A DNA stretch of 6,063 nt from Dehalococcoidia bacterium. Its GTDB lineage: Bacteria; Chloroflexota; Dehalococcoidia; Tepidiformales; Tepidiformaceae. Below the pieces are notes generated by a model that had not been told where the DNA came from, made no database searches, and was given only the letters and a program-made list of their open reading frames with translations. Location of the stretch: the NCBI GenBank assembly GCA_007126855.1, contig SLAK01000058.1:1-6063 (forward strand), given 5' to 3'. The position numbers and the translations under genes are program-made. Of this stretch, positions 1 to 5,188 are shown piece after piece (position 1 is the first letter of the stretch; every line of letters starts with the position of its first letter).

Positions 1-653
1 GGCTCCAGCGCCGGGGCCAGCCGCTTCAACACGCCCGAAAGCCCGTGCGCGCCCAGCGAATCGCTGTTGGCGATCAGGGCCATCCCGCCCGTGAAGACGC
101 GGTGCAACGGCACCAGCCCCTTGGCCCGCACCGAGTCCTCGTCGCGAGCGGACATCACCACGAGCTCGGCATCCTCCGGCGGATAGGCGTCAGCCGAGCC
201 GTGCACCGTAAGCAGCCGGTAGGCGGGAATGCGCAGGTGCACCGCCACCGCGTCGGCGATGTTCGGGAATTCCGAGACGATGCGTGCGCCGGGGATACCA
301 TCGCCGGCCGGCACCTGCCCCTCTTTCAATCCCGACGACGGCGCGGCGCAAAGCCACACGGAAGTCGTGGGACCCGGGACGGAACCAATGCGCGAGATAC
401 GCTGCAAGGGGAAACGCAGGGACATTTCTGTCAGCCAGGCATCCCCGCAGATGCCGATGTCGTAGTTGCCCAGCGCCACCTGCACCGGGATGTCCCTCTC
501 CCGGAAGATGCGGAGCTGGAGCGTGTCGTTCTCGGACATGGACCGGAGCACACGCGACGATGGCTCATAACCATCGGCCTCGATGCCGGCCCCGGCCAGC
601 AGCTCGCCTGTTGATGCCCGTGCATCGCCGGTGGGTAGGGCTATCCGTGTCAT
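1..653 (-). CDS. hisG: ATP phosphoribosyltransferase catalytic subunit (short-form HisG), 3' end outside the window
   Basis: HisG joins ATP and PRPP to give phosphoribosyl-ATP, the first step of histidine synthesis; the short form needs HisZ as regulatory partner. The frame was read by hand from ATG at 653 to the left edge: 217 residues, no stop, probably near full length since short HisG is about 200-230 residues. Visible family features are the opening MTRIALPTGD, RERDIP (51-56) followed by a GNYDIGICG segment (62-70), SEFPNIADA (127-135), the HGSAD turn (151-155), and a GGMALIANSDSL strand (189-200). The start overlaps the hisZ stop as ATGA, implying translational coupling. Odd: the PRPP-binding loop, normally with a TGxT core after D-A-I-x-D, reads DAELVVMSARDEDSV (161-175) and lacks that core; the usual K and R of ALPKGRL are also changed. 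The family call is firm; activity is less certain. Confidence 0.87.
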   Translation of the reverse strand, partial: MTRIALPTGDARASTGELLAGAGIEADGYEPSSRVLRSMSENDTLQLRIFRERDIPVQVALGNYDIGICGDAWLTEMSLRFPLQRISRIGSVPGPTTSVWLCAAPSSGLKEGQVPAGDGIPGARIVSEFPNIADAVAVHLRIPAYRLLTVHGSADAYPPEDAELVVMSARDEDSVRAKGLVPLHRVFTGGMALIANSDSLGAHGLSGVLKRLAPALE

Positions 654-1849
654 TTCTGCTGCAACACCAGTGCCACGACATCTTCGATGCCGGAGACCTG
701 CTTTGTCTCCCCACCGGAAACGGCTTCGAGCACATCACCAGAGACGCGGACCTTGACCGCCGTCGTTGCGCCGTCAGGTTCCAGCGCGGCTTCCACGCCG
801 GAGCGGTGCAGGGCCCGCGCCACGGCGATCGCACGGGACAGGTCGGCAGGCGCCGCCGGGACGACGGCCACCAGCACCGGCTCCGTGCCCGCTTCGGCCA
901 GCCGCGCCGCAAGCGCTCCAGCTTCGAGCGCCAGGCCGCAGGCAGTGTCCTGCCGGATGGGCGCGGGCAATGAATAGCGGCCGCCGCGGCCCCACATCGA
1001 ACCTTCGGACTCGAATTCGAAGACCACGCCCGTGTAGTACTCGAAGTCACTCGGCATGCCGAGTTCCAGCACGATGCTCCGTCCCGACTCGCGCAGCCCC
1101 GCCGCCACGCTCCGGAGGTCCTGCAGCGCCTCATCGAGTTTCGGGTGCAGTCCCTCGGCGAGCGCTGAGACGTTCTCGATCAAGATCTCATTCGCGGCCG
1201 GCTGGAGCGCAGCTTCGAGCACCGCTGTCAGTCGCGCGTTGTCCGCGACAAGCGGGCGCAGCGCTTCCAGCCCCTGCGCCACGACTGCGTCATGGACATC
1301 CCGATCGGCCGGCCCGGCGGCTTCCAGGAGCGCCTGAGCCACACCGACATGCGAGAGGTGCACGACTGGCGCCATCCCCAGCGCTTCGAGCGTCTCGCAA
1401 GCGATGAGCGCCGTCTCCAGTTCGCCGAGCAGCGGCGGTGCTTCCAGGTATTCGATGCCGCACTGCCAGTCCTCGCGGTCGGCGTCGCCTTCTTCGAAGC
1501 GGAAGCGGTTCTGCACGTAGAAGAGGCGCGCCGGCATGGGGAGGTCGGCTTCGGCCGCGGCCCGCGCGACCGGCACGGTCGAATCGGGGCGGAGCACCAC
1601 GCGCTCGCCGCTCCAGCCATCCCAGTCCAGGAAGCTGTAGACGCGGGACAGCATCTGGGGCGTGAGTGCGCCGGCAGCCGTGAAAAGGCTGTAGCTTTCG
1701 AGCGTCGGCGTGCGGACCTCGCTGTAGCCCCAGTGCGATGCGGCGGAGCGGAAGGCGTCTTCCACGCGCCGGAAGGCCCGCATCGATGAGGGCAGAAGGT
1801 CGCGCATGCCGCGCGTACGACGGAGGGCAACAGATTCTATCGTGGTCAT
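650..1849 (-). CDS. hisZ: ATP phosphoribosyltransferase regulatory subunit HisZ
   Basis: HisZ is a paralogue of the histidyl-tRNA synthetase (HisRS) catalytic core that activates short HisG and relays histidine feedback; it does not charge tRNA. From ATG 1849 it has 399 residues. Class II signs: RTRGMRDLLPSSMRAF (11-26), motif 1 GYSEVRTPTLE (41-51), RPDSTVPVAR (87-96), motif 2 region FYVQNRFRFEEGD through QCGIEYLE (110-136), EYYTGVVFE (270-278) where HisRS has a conserved RGLDYY-type signature, and GRGGRY (287-292). Residues about 324-399 form an alternating strand/helix segment resembling a shortened HisRS anticodon-binding domain. A full HisRS is unlikely because of the altered signature, the short C-terminus and the adjoining hisG. 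The ATG at 1849 has GGGAAG six bases upstream; an upstream in-frame ATG at 1876 has purines too far away and precedes the conserved region by 9 extra residues. Divergent from nfeD. Confidence 0.88.
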   Translation of the reverse strand: MTTIESVALRRTRGMRDLLPSSMRAFRRVEDAFRSAASHWGYSEVRTPTLESYSLFTAAGALTPQMLSRVYSFLDWDGWSGERVVLRPDSTVPVARAAAEADLPMPARLFYVQNRFRFEEGDADREDWQCGIEYLEAPPLLGELETALIACETLEALGMAPVVHLSHVGVAQALLEAAGPADRDVHDAVVAQGLEALRPLVADNARLTAVLEAALQPAANEILIENVSALAEGLHPKLDEALQDLRSVAAGLRESGRSIVLELGMPSDFEYYTGVVFEFESEGSMWGRGGRYSLPAPIRQDTACGLALEAGALAARLAEAGTEPVLVAVVPAAPADLSRAIAVARALHRSGVEAALEPDGATTAVKVRVSGDVLEAVSGGETKQVSGIEDVVALVLQQK

Positions 1850-1906
1850 GAGGTGCTTCCCATGATAGGAGACCATCGCTTATCAGCGAACTCTCCGGGC
1901 GACCGA

Positions 1907-1912
1907 TATACT
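1907..1912 (+). promoter_or_regulatory. -10-like hexamer TATACT of a probable leaderless nfeD promoter
   Basis: TATACT differs from TATAAT at one base. It ends 7 nt before GTG 1920, so transcription would begin at or next to the start codon. No Shine-Dalgarno sequence is seen in the preceding 15 bases. No convincing -35 box: the hexamer 17 bp upstream (1884-1889) is CAGCGA. The 70-bp gap to hisZ must also hold the divergent hisZ promoter; on the minus strand the best I see is TATCAT at 1867-1862, too weak to call. Confidence 0.45.
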
Positions 1913-1919
1913 CAAAGAT

Positions 1920-3260
1920 GTGAGTGTGAAATTTCGCCTCGCACTGTGGCTTATGGTGCTCGTCACCGGCGTCGCCGCTGCATGCGGCCCGCGGGACGAT
2001 ACACCTGAGAACGCCGTCCATGTGCTAACCGCAACCGGTACGGTCGGCCCGGTGATGGATCAGTACATCGACCGGGGCATCAGCAAAGCTGAAGCGAACC
2101 AGGCAAGGCTCGTCGTCATCCAGCTCGATACACCTGGTGGCCTCAACACCTCCATGGAATCCATCGTGAAGCGAATCCTGCGCTCGGGCGTCCCCGTCGC
2201 AGTCTACGTGACGCCTGAAGGCGGGCGCGCCGCCAGCGCCGGCACCTTCATCACCATGGCCGCACACATCGCGGCAATGGCCCCGAACACCCGCATCGGC
2301 GCTGCCTCCGCCGTGATGGCCGGCGGAGAGGACATCGGAGAAACGCTAGGCCGCAAGATCGAAGAGGACGCCACCGCGCTCATCCGCGCCCTGGCAGAGG
2401 AGCGAGGCCGCAACGCTGACTGGGCGGAGGATGCCGTACGCGAGGCCCGCGCGAACAACGACCGCGACGCGCTGGAGCTGGGGGTCATCGATCTCCGTGC
2501 GGCCACCCTGGACGACTTGCTCGAAGCCATCGACGACACCGACGTGCGGCTCCGCGAAGGAGTGTCCGTCGAAATGCGCGGCCTGACCGATGCCGAGCTG
2601 GTGTATACCGACATGTCCTTCTGGGAGCGGGTGCTGTCCGTTCTGGCAAACCCCACGCTGGCATCGATCCTCATAGCGCTGGGCTTCCTCGGGCTCATCT
2701 TCGAGCTTTCGAGCCCCGGCACCTTCATCCCCGGCACCGCCGGCGCCATCGCGATGATCCTGGGCTTCATGGGTCTTGGTGCGATGCCGATCGAGACCGC
2801 TGGGCTCATCTTCATCGGCCTGGCGCTGGTGCTGTTCGCAATGGAGATCTTCGTCGCATCAGGCGGCATCCTGGCGGCGGCGGGAGCCGTGTCTATGGTG
2901 CTGGGGGCGATTATTGCCTTCCGGGATACGCCAGCGGAATTCTATCCAAACCGCATTGTGTTGGGGTTCCTTATCGTTGTCGTGGTCGGTATGTTCCTCT
3001 CTATGGCGATTGGGCTTGCGAGAGTGCGCCGAATAGAGCGTCCTTCGGCATTCGAAGCGCTGGTCGGTGAAACCGTTGTCGCGCGAACACCGCTACGGCC
3101 CGATGGCTACGTGCTGCTCAACGGTGAACGCTGGAAGGCAGAAATCGAAGACGGCGTAGCAACCACAGGCGATAAACTGCGCGTGACCAGTGTTGAAGGC
3201 TTTAAGCTCAGAGTGACCAAGGAGAGGGACAATGACACAGATACCCCAGCGCCCCGGTAG
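1920..3260 (+). CDS. nfeD: NfeD-family membrane-bound serine protease (long form, ClpP class)
   Basis: Long NfeD proteins are membrane serine proteases with an outward ClpP-like domain; the archaeal member PH1510 cleaves its stomatin partner PH1511. The 446-residue frame has a signal sequence (1-22) ending VAAAC, so Cys22 could be lipidated; a ClpP-like domain (about 33-200) with DTPGG (70-74), RAASAGTF (103-110) whose Ser106 is the likely nucleophile, and Lys146 in GRKIEEDA as the general base, 40 residues on as expected for the Ser-Lys dyad; about five membrane segments (roughly 246-263, 268-288, 292-311, 313-334, 346-366); and a C-terminal OB-fold NfeD domain (about 378-434, ALVGETVVARTPLRPDG onward). 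The GTG start is chosen because ATG 1918 meets TGA at once; GTG 1926 is an alternative. The 3' end overlaps the slipin gene, the usual NfeD pairing, which supports the function. Confidence 0.92.
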   Translation: MSVKFRLALWLMVLVTGVAAACGPRDDTPENAVHVLTATGTVGPVMDQYIDRGISKAEANQARLVVIQLDTPGGLNTSMESIVKRILRSGVPVAVYVTPEGGRAASAGTFITMAAHIAAMAPNTRIGAASAVMAGGEDIGETLGRKIEEDATALIRALAEERGRNADWAEDAVREARANNDRDALELGVIDLRAATLDDLLEAIDDTDVRLREGVSVEMRGLTDAELVYTDMSFWERVLSVLANPTLASILIALGFLGLIFELSSPGTFIPGTAGAIAMILGFMGLGAMPIETAGLIFIGLALVLFAMEIFVASGGILAAAGAVSMVLGAIIAFRDTPAEFYPNRIVLGFLIVVVVGMFLSMAIGLARVRRIERPSAFEALVGETVVARTPLRPDGYVLLNGERWKAEIEDGVATTGDKLRVTSVEGFKLRVTKERDNDTDTPAPR

Positions 3261-4056
3261 GGAGCCAGAGCCGCAATATCCGACGGGAGCCGGCACACGC
3301 GTCGTCCGGGCCTTCCTTATTGGGCTTAGCTCCGTCCTGCTCATTCCGCTGCTTCCGTTCGTCATCCGCGTGGTGAGCGAATACGAGCGGGGCGTCATCT
3401 TCCGCCTTGGGCGGCTGGTGGGCGCGCGTGGCCCGGGACTCTTTGTCCTGCTGCCCTTTGTCGACCGCATGGTGAAAGTCGACCTCCGAACTGTGACCCT
3501 GGACGTGCCTTCGCAGGAAGCCATCACGCGCGACAACGTGACCGTGAAGGTCAACGCCGTCATCTACTTCCGTGTGCTCGAACCGACCGCGGCCGTCGTC
3601 CGCATCCTGGACTACATCCGCGCAACATCGCAGATCGCCCAGACAACGCTGCGCTCGGTCCTCGGCCAGTCGGACCTCGACGAGCTGCTCGGCCAGCGCG
3701 AGCAGATCAACCAGAAACTGCAGCAGATCATCGACGAGCAAACCGAGCCATGGGGTGTCAAAGTCACCGCCGTCGAGGTTAAGGACGTGGAATTGCCACA
3801 CACCATGCAGCGGGCGATGGCAGCACAGGCCGAAGCCGAACGTGAACGGCGCGCCAAGATTATCGCGGCCGATGGTGAATTTCAGGCCAGCGAACGCCTC
3901 CGCGAAGCCGCCGAGATCATGGCGCAGGAGCCCATCACCATCCAGTTGCGCTATCTCCAGACGCTCCGGGAGATCGGCGCGGAACACAACTCGACCATCG
4001 TGTTCCCCGTCCCGATCGACCTGGTCGAAATGATGATGCGCGACGAGGAACGCTAG
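3232..4056 (+). CDS. Slipin / stomatin-like SPFH (band 7) membrane protein
   Basis: Slipins are stomatin relatives that oligomerise at membranes and organise membrane domains; in bacteria and archaea they are typically encoded next to long NfeD. The 274-residue protein has a polar, Pro-rich N-terminus (1-22), one hydrophobic hairpin-like segment (about 27-47), then the band 7 domain: EYERGVIFRLGRL (50-62), GPGLFVLLPFVD (67-78), VDLRTVTLDVPSQEAITRDN (83-102), VNAVIYFRV (107-115). A helical, charged Ala/Glu-rich stretch (about 195-232) is a likely oligomerising coiled coil, followed by STIVFPVPIDLVEMM (254-268), the hydrophobic C-terminal region that in archaeal stomatin contains the NfeD cleavage site. 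ATG 3232 has AGGAG seven bases upstream, placed inside nfeD; the genes overlap by 29 nt in different frames, so coupled expression is likely. The stop overlaps that of birA. E. coli QmcA is a relative, but I do not assign the symbol. Confidence 0.92.
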   Translation: MTQIPQRPGREPEPQYPTGAGTRVVRAFLIGLSSVLLIPLLPFVIRVVSEYERGVIFRLGRLVGARGPGLFVLLPFVDRMVKVDLRTVTLDVPSQEAITRDNVTVKVNAVIYFRVLEPTAAVVRILDYIRATSQIAQTTLRSVLGQSDLDELLGQREQINQKLQQIIDEQTEPWGVKVTAVEVKDVELPHTMQRAMAAQAEAERERRAKIIAADGEFQASERLREAAEIMAQEPITIQLRYLQTLREIGAEHNSTIVFPVPIDLVEMMMRDEER

Positions 4057-4835
4057 CCGGCCGGGCGGACCGACACCTCGGCGGCCGTCACAGCCAGGCG
4101 GCGGCCATCGGCAAGCTCCACCACAAGGGAGCCATCTTCGGCGATGTCGGCGGCCAGCGCGTCGTATGGCGGGTTGCTGCCTTCGGCGATGGTCACCTGC
4201 CGCCCGAGCACCAGGCTGAGGTCCCGGTAGGCCGGTGCGAGCTCCTTCGCCGGCTGCGCAAGCAAGGCTTCCATCTCGTTGCACAGGCCGGCCAGCAGCG
4301 ATTCGCGGTCGACCGGAGAGCCGAGTTGCAGCCGGAGGCTGGTTGCGATGTCCGCCAGTTCCGGAATTTGCGTGGGGTCGCCATTCACATTGATGCCGAT
4401 GCCCGGGAAGACGATGGTGCCGCCGCCGTCGACTTCGCTGTCGATCAGCATGCCGCTCACCTTGCGGTCACCATGGACCCAGATGTCGTTCGGCCACTTG
4501 ATGCGCGCGTACACGCCGGTGGCGCGGATGGCGTGTGCCACCGCGAGCGGGATGGCCAGCGGCGCGGCCCGGAGACCGGCTACATCGAGCCGGAGGACAA
4601 AGGTGACGTAGATGTTCTCCCCGGCGGGGCTGTGGAAGGCGCGGCCTTTGCGCCCGCGGCCTGCGGTTTGCTCCTCGGCCAGCACCATCGCGCCGTGCGA
4701 CGCGCCCGATGCGGCAAGGGCGCGCGCGTCATTCATCGTTGAATCGGTGCTGAGCCGGTATTCCATGTGCCGGCCAATCGCATACGTTTCGAGGAGGGAA
4801 TCGAACCTCTCCCGGTCGAAAAGCTGTTGTTCCAC
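4053..4835 (-). CDS. birA: Biotin-[acetyl-CoA-carboxylase] ligase, class I without HTH domain
   Basis: This enzyme activates biotin to biotinyl-5'-AMP and attaches it to the biotin-carrier lysine of carboxylases. From GTG 4835 it has 260 residues: MEYRLSTDSTMNDA (24-37, the family's DST motif), EEQTAGRGRKGR (54-65) forming the biotinyl-AMP binding loop, KWPND (113-117) with the catalytic lysine, RKVSGMLIDSE (124-134), GIGINVN (145-151), and an SH3-like C-terminal domain (about 208-258, GSLVVELADGRRL near 235-247). There is no N-terminal helix-turn-helix, so it should not itself repress biotin genes as E. coli BirA does. The start is uncertain: the frame stays open up to TTG 4907, but that extension translates straight through a strong terminator hairpin and is unlikely. 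GTG 4835 leaves the expected short lead-in (RFDSLLETYAIGR) and has TTTACT six bases upstream, though no ribosome binding site. ATG 4766 would cut into this lead-in. Confidence 0.9.
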   Translation of the reverse strand: MEQQLFDRERFDSLLETYAIGRHMEYRLSTDSTMNDARALAASGASHGAMVLAEEQTAGRGRKGRAFHSPAGENIYVTFVLRLDVAGLRAAPLAIPLAVAHAIRATGVYARIKWPNDIWVHGDRKVSGMLIDSEVDGGGTIVFPGIGINVNGDPTQIPELADIATSLRLQLGSPVDRESLLAGLCNEMEALLAQPAKELAPAYRDLSLVLGRQVTIAEGSNPPYDALAADIAEDGSLVVELADGRRLAVTAAEVSVRPAG

Positions 4836-4841
4836 AGCAGC

Positions 4842-4871
4842 AGTAAACAACGGCAACAGGCTGCGGCGCAA
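4842..4871 (-). promoter_or_regulatory. Possible birA promoter (leaderless type)
   Basis: Read on the minus strand, TTGCGC (4871-4866) and TTTACT (4847-4842) are separated by 18 bp, and the -10-like element ends 6 nt before GTG 4835. The arrangement resembles the one at nfeD. Both boxes are imperfect and the -35 overlaps the tail of the upstream terminator, so this is tentative; birA could instead be reached by read-through from the unit at about 5008. Confidence 0.3.
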
Positions 4872-4903
4872 AGAAATAGGGCCGGTCACGAATGACCGGC
4901 CCC
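4870..4903 (-). terminator. Intrinsic terminator with UUCG loop
   Basis: On the minus strand a perfect 10-bp stem GGGCCGGTCA / TGACCGGCCC (4902-4893 reversed against 4888-4879) encloses TTCG and is followed by TATTTCTTTG. The loop is closed by A-U rather than the hyperstable C-G pair. On the plus strand no T tract follows, so it acts on minus-strand transcripts only. It ends the short unit that begins near 5008 and sits 35 nt before the chosen birA start, which is also where an attenuator would lie. Confidence 0.8.
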
Positions 4904-4932
4904 GCAAAGAGCGTAGAACCGAACCCCCAGTA

Positions 4933-4989
4933 CTAGGAGGCGGTCACCTCCAGCGCTGAAAGTTCGATGCTACGACTGTGATAATCCAT
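4933..4989 (-). CDS. Putative 18-residue peptide ORF with very strong ribosome binding site
   Basis: ATG 4989 opens MDYHSRSIELSALEVTAS and stops at TAG 4935-4933. I recognise no family. The case for translation is the upstream sequence: GAAAGGAGGTGAT (5006-4994) is complementary to 13 nt of a typical 16S rRNA 3' tail, with eight bases between GGAGG and this ATG. A second in-frame ATG at 4995 is only two bases from GGAGG and is less suited. An extended -10 promoter lies just upstream and an intrinsic terminator 30 nt after the stop, so the ORF has all parts of a small gene. It could be a leader peptide for birA, a free small protein, or incidental to an RNA function. The peptide has mixed polar and acidic residues, no membrane segment, and no run of one amino acid that would suggest classical amino-acid attenuation. 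Confidence 0.5.
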   Translation of the reverse strand: MDYHSRSIELSALEVTAS

Positions 4990-4993
4990 GCGC

Positions 4994-5006
4994 ATCACCT
5001 CCTTTC
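4994..5006 (-). promoter_or_regulatory. Extended Shine-Dalgarno sequence of the small ORF
   Basis: GAAAGGAGGTGAT on the minus strand; the plus strand reads ATCACCTCCTTTC, the same as the usual 16S rRNA 3' terminus. The plus-strand flank (TCCATGCGC) does not match the 16S segment before that tail, so it is not a displaced piece of rRNA gene. Confidence 0.75.
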
Positions 5007-5014
5007 CCGCCTTG

Positions 5015-5043
5015 ACCCTAGCAATTTGCGACGCGGAGCACAA
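5015..5043 (-). promoter_or_regulatory. Extended -10 sigma-70-type promoter of the small unit
   Basis: Minus strand: TTGTGC (5043-5038), a 17-bp spacer ending in TGC, then TAGGGT (5020-5015). The TGC directly before the -10 makes it an extended -10 promoter (TGnTAnnnT). The -35 matches only TTG. The start of transcription would be near 5008, leaving about 19 nt of leader that contains the strong ribosome binding site. Confidence 0.55.
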
Positions 5044-5097
5044 GGCGCAGGAGACGGCCGGGCAAGAAATCATCTTCCGCGAAGCGCCCTGGCGGTC

Positions 5098-5103
5098 TAA
5101 TGT
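5098..5103 (+). promoter_or_regulatory. Weak candidate -10 for rpsB
   Basis: TAATGT fits TAnnnT and lies about 83 nt before the proposed rpsB start; the hexamer 17 bp upstream (5075-5080, TTCCGC) is a poor -35. It is the best plus-strand candidate I found between 5010 and 5125, and it would give a leader of about 76 nt containing the hairpin at 5129-5168. Confidence 0.2.
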
Positions 5104-5128
5104 TGAAGGTTGGAACCAAGTACGAACG

Positions 5129-5168
5129 ACGCCGCCTGCCCAGGTACCCGGGCAAATCTACGCGGCGT
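5129..5168 (+). promoter_or_regulatory. Two-tier hairpin in the rpsB leader
   Basis: Outer stem ACGCCGC (5129-5135) pairs perfectly with GCGGCGT (5162-5168). Inner stem TGCCC (5137-5141) pairs with GGGCA (5150-5154) around the loop AGGTACCC. The 3' side of the inner stem is followed by an unpaired seven-base stretch (5155-5161). The structure ends six bases before the rpsB ribosome binding site (GGAGGA, 5175-5180). S2 is known to repress its own synthesis through the rpsB leader in E. coli and other bacteria; that this hairpin is the S2 site is inference. Confidence 0.45.
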
Positions 5169-5174
5169 ACTGAT

Positions 5175-5188
5175 GGAGGAGACCCCTG
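5175..5188 (+). promoter_or_regulatory. Ribosome binding site and CTG start of rpsB
   Basis: GGAGGA (5175-5180) followed by GACCC and CTG at 5186. GGAGG lies six bases from this CTG but 24 bases from the first in-frame ATG (5204). The in-frame TGA at 5171-5173 closes the frame upstream, and between it and 5204 there is no ATG, GTG or TTG in frame. The site therefore points to CTG initiation. Confidence 0.5.

Noticed and set aside
284..973. 229-codon plus-strand frame across hisG and hisZ
   Set aside because: Arg/Pro/Ala-rich shadow of two recognisable minus-strand genes.
4056..4075. CCGGCCGG palindrome after the slipin as a terminator
   Set aside because: Self-complementary but without a loop of workable size or a T tract, and it lies within the birA coding end.
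3208..4284. 358-codon open frame antisense to the slipin and overlapping birA
   Set aside because: Shadow of the slipin and birA; composition is that of an antisense frame, with no domain signs.
4053..4907. birA starting at TTG 4907
   Set aside because: The first 10 or so codons would be the terminator hairpin and the added residues do not fit the family N-terminus.
4958..4972. T-loop-like GTTCGATGC suggesting a tRNA
   Set aside because: No acceptor stem, anticodon arm or D arm can be built around it.
4994..5006. Fragment of a 16S rRNA gene 3' end on the plus strand (ATCACCTCCTTTC)
   Set aside because: The flanking bases do not match the 16S segment before the tail; it is better explained as the complement of a strong Shine-Dalgarno sequence.
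4988..5173. 61-codon plus-strand ORF spanning the birA-rpsB gap
   Set aside because: No ribosome binding site before ATG 4988, it crosses the minus-strand promoter and the rpsB leader hairpin, and its product resembles nothing known to me.
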